Positions 1 through 8,704 of a DNA stretch of 57,136 nt are shown piece by piece. The notes beneath the pieces were generated by a model. It was not told where the DNA came from and made no database searches. It was given only the letters and a program-made list of their open reading frames with translations. Numbering within the stretch: the first letter of the stretch is position 1; each line of letters begins with the position of its first letter. This DNA comes from Bacteroidota bacterium (lineage in GTDB: Bacteria > Bacteroidota > Bacteroidia > Chitinophagales > Chitinophagaceae), in contig CANHGW010000016.1 of the NCBI GenBank assembly GCA_947460175.1, forward strand, positions 1-57,136, given 5' to 3'. Made by a program: the position numbers and the translations under genes.

Positions 1-426
1 AAGGTGGAGGTAATCAAATTTGATTGGTATGAATCAATGCGATCTAAAAATAACGATACAACATACATTATCAATTTTTGGGCTACATGGTGTGTGCCTT
101 GTGTAGCAGAGTTGCCCCAATTTGAACAAATAACTAAGAAATATCAAACCCAAAAAGTTAAGGTTTATTTAGTTAGTCTCGATTTTAGAAAAAATATCGA
201 TTCGCATTTAAGGCCATTTGTAAAAAAGAAAAATCTACAATCAGCTGTCTTATTACTAGACGAACCTGATGCCAATGCATGGATTGATAAAGTAGATCCT
301 TCTTGGTCGGGTGCATTGCCAGCAACGATTATTTTTAATAATAAAAAAAATATGATTCAGTTTCTAGAAAAGGAACTTAATTTTACAGAACTAGATTTAA
401 TTACCTCTAAATTTTTATCAAAATGA
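1..426 (+). CDS. TlpA-like thioredoxin-fold protein, 5' end outside window
   Basis: The reading frame is open from the first base. A GTG at 4 could be a start, but relatives usually carry a signal peptide before this point, so the gene is probably cut by the window edge. A WATWCVPC motif gives the CxxC redox pair of the TlpA/ResA group, and a GALPATIIF stretch supplies the cis-proline strand. The likely role is thiol-disulfide exchange in the periplasm. It overlaps the next gene by 4 bases (ATGA), so the two are translationally coupled. The fold is clear; the substrate is unknown. Confidence 0.8.
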   Translation, partial: KVEVIKFDWYESMRSKNNDTTYIINFWATWCVPCVAELPQFEQITKKYQTQKVKVYLVSLDFRKNIDSHLRPFVKKKNLQSAVLLLDEPDANAWIDKVDPSWSGALPATIIFNNKKNMIQFLEKELNFTELDLITSKFLSK

Positions 427-1046
427 AACAAATAATAATGTCTCTAACAGTTTTATGTACTTTAATGTTAGTATCATTTATGCCCGATGATCAGCCTACA
501 TCAGTAGGGTATAAACCAGGTGATAAAGCCATGGATTTTTCGCTTAAAAATATTGATGGAAAAATGGTCTCTTTGGCCGATTTCAGAGAAGCAAAAGGGA
601 TTATATTAATTTTTACTTGCAATCATTGTCCTTATTCTGTTGCTTATGAAGACCGCATTATTTCATTGAATGCGACCTATGCACCTAAAGGATATCCTGT
701 AGTGGCCATTAATTCTAATGACCCTATTGCATATCCAATTGATTCGTATGAAAATATGATTGAGCGTGCTACAGAAAAAGGTTTTAAATTCCCTTACTTA
801 GTCGATGAAACGCAACAAATAGCTAAAACATATGGTGCTACTAAAACACCTCATGTATTTGTATTAGCCAAAGCTGATAATGATTTCTATGTAAAGTATA
901 TAGGTGCAATTGATGATAATTCAAACGAACCAGAACATGTCAATAAACGTTTTCTTGAAAATGCATTGATTGAATTGATTACTGGAGCAAAGGTGAGTGA
1001 GCCGATAACTAAAGCAGTAGGCTGTTCTATAAAATGGAAAAAATAG
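423..1046 (+). CDS. Exported thioredoxin/AhpC-TSA family protein
   Basis: 207 residues. The N-terminus (about residues 1-20) is a signal peptide-like hydrophobic stretch. The peroxiredoxin-like core carries CNHCP at residues 66-70, a redox CxxC variant typical of a thioredoxin-family subgroup in Bacteroidota, and the TPHVFV cis-proline motif later on. It is probably a periplasmic thiol oxidoreductase or peroxidase. The start ATG overlaps the stop of the preceding TlpA-like gene, which suggests a joint role. The C-terminus holds another cysteine (AVGCSIKWK). Confidence 0.8.
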   Translation: MKQIIMSLTVLCTLMLVSFMPDDQPTSVGYKPGDKAMDFSLKNIDGKMVSLADFREAKGIILIFTCNHCPYSVAYEDRIISLNATYAPKGYPVVAINSNDPIAYPIDSYENMIERATEKGFKFPYLVDETQQIAKTYGATKTPHVFVLAKADNDFYVKYIGAIDDNSNEPEHVNKRFLENALIELITGAKVSEPITKAVGCSIKWKK

Positions 1047-1070
1047 TTTATACATTTATTGTTAAATCAA

Positions 1071-1997
1071 ATGAGTACTCTATTTCGATTCTTCGTAATT
1101 TCTATCTTTCTTATGGGAGTATTCTCATGCGAAAAAGAAGTGGATATCAACTTAAGCGAGTCGAGTAAAAGTATAGTAGTAGAAGGAGTCATCGAAACTG
1201 GTGCACAACCTTATGTTACGCTCACACGCAGTATTGGCTTTTTTGATAAAATAAATTTGAGTTCTGTTCAATATGTTTCCAATGCATTCATCGAAGTGCA
1301 AGATGTGAATACTGGTAAAAAAGTTATATTGAAAGAGTATAAAATAGATACTACTATTGGTAGCAATACGTTCTTTTTCAATATATATGGACCTGATATT
1401 TCCGATCCTAACGCAATGAACTTCAAAGGGGAGGTCAATCACTTTTACAAGTTGACCATTCAAGTAGACGGAAAGACACATGAAGGGTTTACTAAAATTC
1501 CTGTTTCTACAGGCTTAGATTCACTTCGTATTGTACCTGTGGTGGGTAAAGAAGATAGTTTCTCAAGCATAGTGGGTAACTATGTGGATCCCGATACATT
1601 TGGCAATGCAGTAAGAGTAGAAACTCAAACTAAACGTTATATCAAAGATGGATCTCCAGAATTATTTTTTACTTCATTCAATTCAGTCTACGATGATAAT
1701 ATTATCAATGGAACTATAGTTCCACTTACAGTAGATTTAGGGTTTGATAAATCTCGTACTTACACTCAAAAGGAATATCAAACGATAGGATATGTAAAAC
1801 GAGGTGATACAGTTACAATTAAATGGAGTGCCATTGACAACAGGGTGTTTACCTTCTGGCAAACCTTGGCTTTCTCGGCAGGGAGTGTGGGAAATCCCTT
1901 TGCATCACCTACTAAAATTCAAGGCAATGTATCCGATGCATTAGGCGTATGGGCTGGTTATGGTGCTACGTTTTATACCATCATTGATAGTCTATGA
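1071..1997 (+). CDS. DUF4249 family lipoprotein
   Basis: I chose the ATG at 1071 rather than an upstream in-frame TTG because it starts a compact lipoprotein signal peptide ending in GVFSC. The text after the cysteine (EKEVDINL, then VVEGVIETGAQPYVTLTRS) matches the start of DUF4249 proteins. In Bacteroidota these outer-membrane-associated lipoproteins often follow TonB-dependent receptors. No receptor is inside the window, but the operon starts to the left of it. Function is unknown. It lies 24 bases after the redoxin gene on the same strand. Confidence 0.8.
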   Translation: MSTLFRFFVISIFLMGVFSCEKEVDINLSESSKSIVVEGVIETGAQPYVTLTRSIGFFDKINLSSVQYVSNAFIEVQDVNTGKKVILKEYKIDTTIGSNTFFFNIYGPDISDPNAMNFKGEVNHFYKLTIQVDGKTHEGFTKIPVSTGLDSLRIVPVVGKEDSFSSIVGNYVDPDTFGNAVRVETQTKRYIKDGSPELFFTSFNSVYDDNIINGTIVPLTVDLGFDKSRTYTQKEYQTIGYVKRGDTVTIKWSAIDNRVFTFWQTLAFSAGSVGNPFASPTKIQGNVSDALGVWAGYGATFYTIIDSL

Positions 1998-2123
1998 TTG
2001 TTTAGTTGATTCTAAATATGTTTAATTGAATATCTATTGTTTGAATAGATTTGTTATCAAGAAGTGTTATTAAGTTTCATCTCAAAAGTGACTATTATCA
2101 CTGTGTAGGCTCATATTAAATTA

Positions 2124-2131
2124 TATATTTG
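2124..2131 (+). promoter_or_regulatory. -7 promoter box (TAnnTTTG) of trxB
   Basis: TATATTTG fits the Bacteroidota sigma-A -7 consensus and lies 19 bases before the trxB ATG. No convincing -33 TTTG was seen. A short inverted repeat (AGTGA 2087-2091, TCACT 2098-2102) lies just upstream and could be a protein site. Confidence 0.6.
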
Positions 2132-2150
2132 CATTCTCAAAAAAATATTC

Positions 2151-3101
2151 ATGTCAAACGAAATAGAAAAAGTTCAGGTATTAATTATTGGATCGGGGCC
2201 AGCAGGTTATACAGCGGCTATATATGCGGCACGTGCAAATCTGAAACCAGTTTTATATCAAGGGTTACAACCTGGCGGTCAATTAACCATCACAACTGAA
2301 GTGGAAAATTATCCAGGGTATGCAGATGGTGTAATGGGACCAAAAATGATGATGGACTTTGAAGCGCAAGCTCGTCGTATGGGTGCTGATATCCGTTGGG
2401 GTATGGCAACAAAAGTTGATTTTTCATCACACCCATTTAAAGTAGAAATTGATGAAGAAAAATGGATAGAAGCCAATGCAATTATTATATCTACTGGAGC
2501 TTCGGCTAAGTGGTTAGGCATACCAAAAGAAGAGCAACTTGCTACAACTGGTGGTGGTGTAAGTGCCTGTGCTGTTTGCGATGGCGCTTTTTTCAAGCAA
2601 AAAGAAGTTGCGATTGTTGGAGCAGGTGATACTGCATGTGAAGAAGCTATTTACCTAAGCAAAATGTGTTCAACCGTTCATATGATGATACGCAGTGAAA
2701 AAATGCGTGCAAGTAAAATTATGCAAGATCGTGTGTTGGCTACACCTGGTATAAAAGTTTATTGGAATACCGTCATCGATGAGATCGTAGCTGAAGATCG
2801 TATTCAGTCATTGAATGTAAAAAATAATGCTTCAGGCGAGATTACAAATATTCCTGTAAGTGCTTTGTTTGTTGCTATAGGTCATAAGCCGAATAGTGAT
2901 ATATTTAAACCATATATTACCATGGACGAAACAGGTTATATCACTACTATACCTGGTACAACCAAGACTAATATAGAAGGTGTATTTGCTAGCGGAGATG
3001 TGCAAGATAAAAACTATCGTCAGGCAGTAACAGCTGCAGGAAGTGGTTGTATGGCAGCATTGGATGCAGAGCGATTTTTAAGTGAGCATGGTTATCACTA
3101 G
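2151..3101 (+). CDS. trxB: Thioredoxin-disulfide reductase
   Basis: 316 residues, the usual length for TrxB. It reduces thioredoxin with NADPH through FAD in the cytoplasm. The FAD-binding GSGPAG is at residues 14-19, the redox-active CAVC at 140-143, an NADPH-binding VGAGDTACEEA around 156-166, and a C-terminal FAD motif (GVFASGDV). It has its own promoter box upstream. A hydrolase gene starts 6 bases after its stop and is probably cotranscribed. All key residues are intact. Confidence 0.95.
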   Translation: MSNEIEKVQVLIIGSGPAGYTAAIYAARANLKPVLYQGLQPGGQLTITTEVENYPGYADGVMGPKMMMDFEAQARRMGADIRWGMATKVDFSSHPFKVEIDEEKWIEANAIIISTGASAKWLGIPKEEQLATTGGGVSACAVCDGAFFKQKEVAIVGAGDTACEEAIYLSKMCSTVHMMIRSEKMRASKIMQDRVLATPGIKVYWNTVIDEIVAEDRIQSLNVKNNASGEITNIPVSALFVAIGHKPNSDIFKPYITMDETGYITTIPGTTKTNIEGVFASGDVQDKNYRQAVTAAGSGCMAALDAERFLSEHGYH

Positions 3102-3107
3102 TAAATT

Positions 3108-3926
3108 ATGAATAAAGTATTTCTAACTATTGTTCTAATATTTTTGGGAACATTTTTTACAGCAGCCTTAAAAGCACAAACAAGTCTACACAAACCACGT
3201 GTAAAAGGTCAAGATGTTTTCTACAGTGCCAATGGTGTCAAAATGAAAGGATACATAGCCTATGACTCATCATTGAAAGCCGAGCGACCTTGTGTGCTTG
3301 TAGTGCATGAATGGTGGGGATGTAATGAGTATGCACGTAAGCGAGCGCGTATGTTGGCAGAGTTAGGTTATTTTGCATTGGCCGTAGATATGTATGGAGA
3401 TGGTAAGCTTGCTACTGATCCTAAAACCGCGAGCGAATATGCGACTCCATTTTATCAAAATCCATTATTAGCCAAAGAACGTTTAGAAGCTGCTTTGCTT
3501 ATGTTGAAAAATTATCCTGAAACAAATTATTCTAGGGTATCTGCTATAGGATATTGCTTTGGAGGATGTATGGTGTTGAATGCTGCTAAGTTGGGAATGA
3601 ATTTCAACAGTGTGGTAAGTTTTCATGGAGGATTAGATGGGGTAGAAGCTAGTAAAGGTTTAACCAAAGCCAATATTATGGTATGTCATGGTGAAGCTGA
3701 TCAATTTGTTTCAAAAGATGAAGTCAATAAATTCAAACAAAATTTAGATACGTTGAAAGTCCCTTATCAATTTATCACTTATCCAAATGCAACACATGCA
3801 TTTACCAATCCAGAAGCAACAGCTACTGGAAAAAAATTCTCGATGCCAATCCAATACAATGCTGCAGCAGATAAGAAGTCGTGGAATGATATGAAGCTAT
3901 TTTTAGCAAAGGGTTTTAAAAGATAA
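3108..3926 (+). CDS. Secreted dienelactone hydrolase family protein
   Basis: 272 residues with a signal peptide (residues 1 to about 24, cut near LKAQ). It is an alpha/beta hydrolase of the dienelactone hydrolase type. The nucleophile elbow is GYCFGG (Cys150), with Asp198 in GEADQF and His230 in NATHAF completing the triad, and the HEWWG motif near 67-71. The substrate is unknown, because most members near housekeeping genes do not act on chloroaromatics. It follows trxB by 6 bases and ends 4 bases from a convergent gene. Confidence 0.85.
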   Translation: MNKVFLTIVLIFLGTFFTAALKAQTSLHKPRVKGQDVFYSANGVKMKGYIAYDSSLKAERPCVLVVHEWWGCNEYARKRARMLAELGYFALAVDMYGDGKLATDPKTASEYATPFYQNPLLAKERLEAALLMLKNYPETNYSRVSAIGYCFGGCMVLNAAKLGMNFNSVVSFHGGLDGVEASKGLTKANIMVCHGEADQFVSKDEVNKFKQNLDTLKVPYQFITYPNATHAFTNPEATATGKKFSMPIQYNAAADKKSWNDMKLFLAKGFKR

Positions 3927-3930
3927 ACGT

Positions 3931-4323
3931 TTATTTTTTTACTTTTAAAATAATGTCGTAGGCATGGCCATCGAAATTGTAAGTACCTTTTATAGTTGAT
4001 GGATTTTCATCATAGCCATCTTTGATTCCATTTAGTATAAAGTAATCTGTGAACTTAGTTTTAGAGGTAGAATAATGATAAAATTTCATTCGATCACTAT
4101 TGCCTTCCTCATCGAAGTTGGGTAGAAATTTTGATGTTTTTTTAGTTTTTAAATCGGTTGTTTTTATCTCACTGCCACCGATATATCCATTGGCTAACAT
4201 AAATTGAACTGATATATTTTGGGTTTTGCCTGTATAATATACTGCATCAAATGCTTTTTGAGCAAATGCATTGTTCATAATAAAAAGTAATAAGCTGACT
4301 GATATATACTGGCTAATTTTCAT
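3931..4323 (-). CDS. Secreted protein of unknown function, 130 residues
   Basis: I placed the start at the ATG at 4323, which gives a clean signal peptide ending in NAFAQ. An in-frame ATG at 4404 would add 27 residues and overlap the upstream gene. The mature part is about 107 residues and lysine-rich, with alternating hydrophobic residues that suggest a small beta-rich protein. No family was recognised. It lies 25 bases after the VF530 gene and may share its transcript. It converges with the dienelactone hydrolase gene, with 4 bases between stops. Confidence 0.7.
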   Translation of the reverse strand: MKISQYISVSLLLFIMNNAFAQKAFDAVYYTGKTQNISVQFMLANGYIGGSEIKTTDLKTKKTSKFLPNFDEEGNSDRMKFYHYSTSKTKFTDYFILNGIKDGYDENPSTIKGTYNFDGHAYDIILKVKK

Positions 4324-4348
4324 TGATTTGGTTTTGATATTTAATGCT

Positions 4349-4609
4349 CTATTCTTGAATTGATTGTTGTTTACCTCGTTGTATTTTTTTATAATTGAAT
4401 TCATACATTACTTCTACTTTTTGTCGAGCCCAAGGCGTTTTTCGAAGAAACTTTAAACTTGATTTAATACTTGGCTCATGCATAAAACAATTGATAGGAA
4501 TTTTCTCACTCATTTTTTCCCAACCTACGAATTGAACAAGGTCTGTCAGAATCATTTCGAGTGTGACGCCATGCAATGGGTTTGTATGTTGTTGTTGTTG
4601 TTCACTCAT
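4349..4609 (-). CDS. VF530 family protein (DUF2132)
   Basis: 86 residues. The segment NPLHGVTLEMILTDLV, then GWEKMSEKI, INCF and SSLKFLRKTPWARQKVE, is the signature of the VF530 family. These are small helical proteins with a structure-based suggestion of DNA binding and no settled function. The C-terminus is longer and more basic than usual. A TAnnTTTG box ends only 4 bases before the ATG. Confidence 0.9.
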   Translation of the reverse strand: MSEQQQQHTNPLHGVTLEMILTDLVQFVGWEKMSEKIPINCFMHEPSIKSSLKFLRKTPWARQKVEVMYEFNYKKIQRGKQQSIQE

Positions 4610-4613
4610 TTGT

Positions 4614-4621
4614 CAAATGTA
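4614..4621 (-). promoter_or_regulatory. -7 box just before the VF530 start
   Basis: On the minus strand the box reads TACATTTG. Its last base is 5 bases from the A of the ATG at 4609, so a transcript started here would have almost no leader. It is a candidate leaderless mRNA. Confidence 0.45.
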
Positions 4622-4650
4622 GCATAAACTTTTATGAACTGATTGAACTA

Positions 4651-5220
4651 TTACTTTAAATAGGCGGGAAGTAATTCGTATCCAACATTGTATAATTTAT
4701 CTATCACATCATCACTGAAATTATTGAGAGTGTAATTTTTAATTGGATATTTTTTACTCAATTTTGGTACAGGTACTAGTTCGTTTTTTTTCTCATCAAA
4801 GTGATTCCAATTGGCCTCGTATTGACCTGTAATCAAATTATAACTTGACAGTCCTGATCCATCATTTGTAGCACCTCCGTATTGATTATTATCAAAACCT
4901 ATGAGTTTTATTTGTTTTAGCTTTTCATCATATCTAAATTTAAACGTGTTTTCTCCACGCATAAATTGACTACTTAGTACAATCACATTCTTAGACATCT
5001 TTATGCTATTACTTTGACCGGCGATTGTAATAGGTTTACTTGTAAATGTTTTCTTTTGCGTAGTTAAGGTGTACGTAATGATATACCCTTGATCCTTTTC
5101 GGTTAATATCATTTTATCCAGTTTTTTATCATTGTCAAAGTAATATGAAATGGATGTTTGAGCTACAATGCTTGAGGAAAAAAATAGGCCCATTAATAAT
5201 GGCAAAAGTTGTTTGTTCAT
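4651..5220 (-). CDS. Secreted protein of unknown function, 189 residues
   Basis: It starts with a signal peptide (MNKQLLPLLMGLFFSSSIVAQ). The mature part is polar and beta-rich, with DNDKKLDKMILTEKDQGY early on. No catalytic motif or family was recognised. It stands alone, 41 bases upstream of the VF530 gene on the same strand. The 113-base gap at 5221-5333 separates it from a divergent dioxygenase gene. Confidence 0.7.
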   Translation of the reverse strand: MNKQLLPLLMGLFFSSSIVAQTSISYYFDNDKKLDKMILTEKDQGYIITYTLTTQKKTFTSKPITIAGQSNSIKMSKNVIVLSSQFMRGENTFKFRYDEKLKQIKLIGFDNNQYGGATNDGSGLSSYNLITGQYEANWNHFDEKKNELVPVPKLSKKYPIKNYTLNNFSDDVIDKLYNVGYELLPAYLK

Positions 5221-5313
5221 GGTTGAATATTTTGCGACAAGATACTTATATCTGAATATATTTTACAATATTGATTTAACAATTAAAATGCATGTTTAAA
5301 CACATAATATGAT

Positions 5314-5321
5314 TATATTTG
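5314..5321 (+). promoter_or_regulatory. -7 promoter box of the dioxygenase gene
   Basis: TATATTTG on the plus strand, ending 12 bases before the ATG at 5334, in the divergent intergenic region. Confidence 0.55.
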
Positions 5322-5333
5322 TTTACTAATTGA

Positions 5334-6224
5334 ATGGCAATGAATAGAAATGCTTTTTTTAAATCCCTTGCCTTAATCCCTTTTGGTGGTATTATTATGA
5401 AATTGAATGCACTTCAAAAAGAGGTAGAAAAACTGCCTAATTCACCTTTAATGCCACTCTTGTTTTTAGGACATGGTAGCCCTATGAATGCAATTGAAGA
5501 TAATCAATTTGTACAAGGATTTAAACACATAGCTAAAACAATACCTAAGCCAAATGCAATACTCTGTATCTCTGCTCATTGGTATACAAAAGGTACTTAT
5601 GTGACAGCTATGGAGCATCCTAAAACAATTCATGATTTTGGCGGATTCCCAAAAGCATTGTTTGATGTAGAATATCCTGCACCTGGAAGTCCGTCACTCG
5701 CATTAGAAACGAAACAACTTATTAAAAATACCGAAGTAGGATTAGATCAACATTGGGGACTTGACCATGGTGCATGGAGTGTAATTAAACATCTTTATCC
5801 TAACGCTGATATACCTGTTGTACAATTAAGTATAGATTATAGTCAACCTGCAGAGTATCATTATAATCTATCCAAACAATTAGCATCATTACGCAAGAAA
5901 GGTATATTAATCATTGGGAGTGGTAATATAGTTCATAATTTAGGATTAGTTGATTTTGCAAATATCAACAACGTCGATTATGGGTTTGATTGGGCCATTG
6001 AAGCTCGTGAAAAGGTCAATTATCAATTATTGAATGGTGATTTTAATCCACTCCTACAATATGAAAAAATGGGCAAAGCATTGCAATATGCAGTACCAAC
6101 ACCCGATCATTACTTGCCATTGCTGTATACCCTAGGTTTAAAAAATAAAAATGAATCTCTTTCTTTATTTAATGATCATTTATTGGCAGGTTCGTTAAGT
6201 ATGACTTCGGTTCACATTGGATAA
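5334..6224 (+). CDS. ygiD: 4,5-DOPA dioxygenase extradiol-like protein (YgiD)
   Basis: 296 residues. GHGSPMNAIEDN, SAHWYTKGTYVT, HDFGGFPKALFDVEYPAPG, DHGAWSVIKHLYP and DHYLPLLY are the conserved blocks of the DODA/YgiD family of class III extradiol dioxygenases, and the metal-binding histidines look intact. An N-terminal stretch of about 30 residues, with a hydrophobic ALIPFGGIIM segment, precedes the catalytic domain; it resembles a leader of a substrate-like class and may be a signal. Bacterial substrates of this family are uncertain. A second in-frame ATG lies two codons downstream. Confidence 0.85.
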   Translation: MAMNRNAFFKSLALIPFGGIIMKLNALQKEVEKLPNSPLMPLLFLGHGSPMNAIEDNQFVQGFKHIAKTIPKPNAILCISAHWYTKGTYVTAMEHPKTIHDFGGFPKALFDVEYPAPGSPSLALETKQLIKNTEVGLDQHWGLDHGAWSVIKHLYPNADIPVVQLSIDYSQPAEYHYNLSKQLASLRKKGILIIGSGNIVHNLGLVDFANINNVDYGFDWAIEAREKVNYQLLNGDFNPLLQYEKMGKALQYAVPTPDHYLPLLYTLGLKNKNESLSLFNDHLLAGSLSMTSVHIG

Positions 6225-6264
6225 TATTATAGGTTTATTCAACAATCAGTTTCTGTTTTTATTG

Positions 6265-6272
6265 TAACTTTG
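6265..6272 (+). promoter_or_regulatory. -7 box before the cytochrome-propeller gene
   Basis: TAACTTTG ends 5 bases before the ATG at 6278. If used, the transcript would be leaderless or nearly so. Confidence 0.4.
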
Positions 6273-6277
6273 AATCT

Positions 6278-7750
6278 ATGTCAAATCATGTTGGTTTCAT
6301 ATACATTCTGGTAGTTGTAATTACGCTATTATTTCCCTCCTGTAAAAAATCGGTTGATCCAGCTTTTTTAACTACATCCTATCCAGCTTCAGTAGAAAAA
6401 ATTATTGTTACAAAATGTGCAACTGCTGGATGTCATAATGATAAAAGCTATCAGAATGCAGCCAATTTAAATCTGAGTGATTGGAACAAAATGCTAGAGG
6501 GAGGAGTAAGTGGGGCAGTTGTAATTCCATTTTCTCCAAATCAATCTTCTTTAATGCAATTTATTAATACCTACGATGATTTAGGGATTAAGGCATCACC
6601 TACTATGCCAATCAATGAAGCGCCATTGTCACGTGATGAAGTATTGACAATACGGAATTGGATAAAAGAAGGTTGCCCTTCAAAAGATGGGGAGATTCCA
6701 TTTGCTTCTAATTCTACATCAAGAGGAAAAGCTTATATCAGCAATCAGGGTTGTGATAATGTAAGTGTAATAGATGCAGAAACTAAATTAGTCATGCGTT
6801 ATGTAAAAGTGGGAAAAGATGAAACTCAAATAGAAGTTCCTCATTGTTTGAGAGTTTCACCCGACAGTAAATATTGGTATGTATGTTTTACAAATGGAAG
6901 TTATGTGCAAAAATTTGATGCGAATGCAGACACCTTGGTTTCAGAAGTAAATATTGGAGCAGGAAGTTGGAATATTTTAAAAATATCGCCAGATAGCAAA
7001 AATGCTTTTGTATCTGATTTTTCAAACAATGGAAAACTTGTTGAGCTGGATTTAAATACCATGACAATCAAATCAACACTTGCAGGATCTGGACTTTTTT
7101 CATTTCCGCATGGGGTTGCCTATACGAAAACAAAAGATACCCTTTACATAACTGCGCAATATGGTAATATGATATACAGAGTAATACCCTCTATTCCTCA
7201 AATTGATCAATTATCTATCCAAAAAGGAGTAGCACCTGTTACTACTCCTCAGTTACTCGATCCACATGAAATAGTAATGAGTCCTGATTACAGTCGATAT
7301 TTCATTACCTGTCAAGCAAGCAATGAGCTTAGAGTAATGGATGCTACAGCCGACACATTACTCAGGGTTGTACCAATGGGGCTTTATCCATTGGAATTTG
7401 CTATTTCGCCCAAAAAGAATCTCTTGTTTGTATGCAATCAAGAAGATAATAATCCTATTTATCCTCAATTTAAAGGATCTATTTATGTTGTTGATATGAG
7501 TTCATTCATTGTAGTTAAAAAGATTTATGAAAAATTTTATCAACCACATGGTATCGTAGTTGATGACAAAAGGGGCTTACTTTATGTGTCAAGCAGAAAT
7601 GCTGATCCTACTGGTCCAGCACCGCATCATTTATCTGAGTGCAATGGGCGAAATGGGTTTTTTCATGTAATAGATATCAATACATGGAAGTTAGTAAAAC
7701 CGACCTCTGAGCTTTCTGTTGATTCTTATAGTATGGATGTGAGGGAGTAG
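6278..7750 (+). CDS. Lipoprotein with cytochrome c-like domain and YVTN/YncE beta-propeller
   Basis: 490 residues. The signal peptide ends in LLFPSC, a lipobox. Residues about 40-140 resemble a small cytochrome c domain: the heme-type site is CATAGCH, that is CX4CH rather than CX2CH, followed by a methionine (SPTMPINEAPLS) and the closing NWIKEGCP. The remainder is a propeller with repeated YISNQGCDNVSVIDAET- and LFVCNQEDN-like blades ending in VVDDKRGLLYVSSRNAD. It probably sits at the outer membrane or in the periplasm and takes part in electron transfer or ligand binding. Whether heme is attached is not certain. Confidence 0.75.
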   Translation: MSNHVGFIYILVVVITLLFPSCKKSVDPAFLTTSYPASVEKIIVTKCATAGCHNDKSYQNAANLNLSDWNKMLEGGVSGAVVIPFSPNQSSLMQFINTYDDLGIKASPTMPINEAPLSRDEVLTIRNWIKEGCPSKDGEIPFASNSTSRGKAYISNQGCDNVSVIDAETKLVMRYVKVGKDETQIEVPHCLRVSPDSKYWYVCFTNGSYVQKFDANADTLVSEVNIGAGSWNILKISPDSKNAFVSDFSNNGKLVELDLNTMTIKSTLAGSGLFSFPHGVAYTKTKDTLYITAQYGNMIYRVIPSIPQIDQLSIQKGVAPVTTPQLLDPHEIVMSPDYSRYFITCQASNELRVMDATADTLLRVVPMGLYPLEFAISPKKNLLFVCNQEDNNPIYPQFKGSIYVVDMSSFIVVKKIYEKFYQPHGIVVDDKRGLLYVSSRNADPTGPAPHHLSECNGRNGFFHVIDINTWKLVKPTSELSVDSYSMDVRE

Positions 7751-7912
7751 ATATCGATTATTTAACTGCATAATTTTACATTGTAAATTTTAATTAGGAT
7801 ATTGTATAAATATTGTAGGTTAAATAATGTGTTATAGACTGATTTGCAGAAATCTATAAAAATGTTTTTAATTATATTGTAATAGTTGTATTTTGTTCCC
7901 CAAAATTAGATT

Positions 7913-8557
7913 ATGGAAGAGCTTTTTATTCCGTTTTTGATTATACATATTGTAATGGGCGCCCTTTCTCTGATGACAGGGACTTTAAATATATTATTTA
8001 AAAAAGGAACTACTCAGCATAAAAAAGTCGGTAAAGTTTTTGTAATTTCAATGTTGATATCATCATTTACAGCACTTATATTGTCTATTTATGATGATAA
8101 TTTGTTTTTACTAATCATAGGCATATTTACTATCTATATGATAGCTACTGGAACTAGGTTTTTGAAAATAAAAAAAAGGGTTCAGTTCAAGCGTTTAAAG
8201 TACAGCGATTGGGTATTGACATTATTAATGTTATTTTTTAGCATTTTTTTGCTAACCAATGGAATTCAAAAAGTATTGAATGGCTTTCAATTTGGCATAG
8301 TTCCTATTGCTTTTGGTATAATTAGCCTATTTATGGTAATTCAAGATATAAGAATATTTATGGGTTTATCAAGGTTTAAAAATTTCGGGTTATTAATTCA
8401 TATTCAACGTATGATAGGGGCATATATAGCTTCTTTAACGGCTTTTTTAGTTGTAAATGTGGAGTTTTCAACTGCATTTGTTGTGTGGTTGTTACCTACT
8501 TTAATTTTTTTACCTCTCATCATTATTTGGTCAAGAAAAATGAGGGTTCTTATTTAG
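7913..8557 (+). CDS. DUF2306-like integral membrane protein
   Basis: 214 residues with about seven hydrophobic helices. The first helix with H-x-x-x-G (IIHIVMGALSLMTGTLNILF) followed by QHKKVGKVFVISML resembles the DUF2306 group of small membrane proteins. A conserved-looking HIQRMIGAYIASLTAFLVVN lies near the C-terminus. Function is unknown. It precedes nuoK by 147 bases, but a hairpin with a T-rich tail lies between them, so it is probably not part of the nuo operon. Confidence 0.65.
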   Translation: MEELFIPFLIIHIVMGALSLMTGTLNILFKKGTTQHKKVGKVFVISMLISSFTALILSIYDDNLFLLIIGIFTIYMIATGTRFLKIKKRVQFKRLKYSDWVLTLLMLFFSIFLLTNGIQKVLNGFQFGIVPIAFGIISLFMVIQDIRIFMGLSRFKNFGLLIHIQRMIGAYIASLTAFLVVNVEFSTAFVVWLLPTLIFLPLIIIWSRKMRVLI

Positions 8558-8604
8558 TTGATTTTCAAATAGGATATCCAAATTGCTGGATAGATTTGGT
8601 CAAG

Positions 8605-8637
8605 TTGATTTAAAAAATCAAATATTCTTTTTTTCTT
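8605..8637 (+). terminator. Possible terminator before nuoK
   Basis: A TTGATTT/AAATCAA stem (8605-8611, 8615-8621) with a 3-base loop is followed by a T-rich run. The stem is AT-rich and therefore weak. A second short repeat (CCAAAT/ATTTGG, 8578-8599) lies upstream. Confidence 0.4.
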
Positions 8638-8681
8638 AAAAAACAAATACCAATCTATTATCATTTTTAAGTTCCAAACCT

Positions 8682-8689
8682 TATTTTTG
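8682..8689 (+). promoter_or_regulatory. -7 promoter box of nuoK-L-M-N
   Basis: TATTTTTG ends 15 bases before the nuoK ATG. It supports separate transcription of nuoKLMN. Confidence 0.5.
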
Positions 8690-8704
8690 CTCAACTTTAT
8701 TAGA

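Noticed and set aside
1152-1481. Open frame on the minus strand inside the DUF4249 gene
   Set aside because: Cysteine- and aromatic-rich translation without a family pattern, wholly inside a well-supported gene. Many similar antisense frames in the window were dropped for the same reason.
2032-2050. ATCTATT/AATAGAT hairpin after DUF4249
   Set aside because: Seven AT-rich pairs and no T-run after it; not called a terminator.
5334-6224. YgiD and the YgiC-like gene as a joined ygi locus
   Set aside because: They are about 27 kb apart here with unrelated genes between; the shared E. coli name prefix has no meaning.
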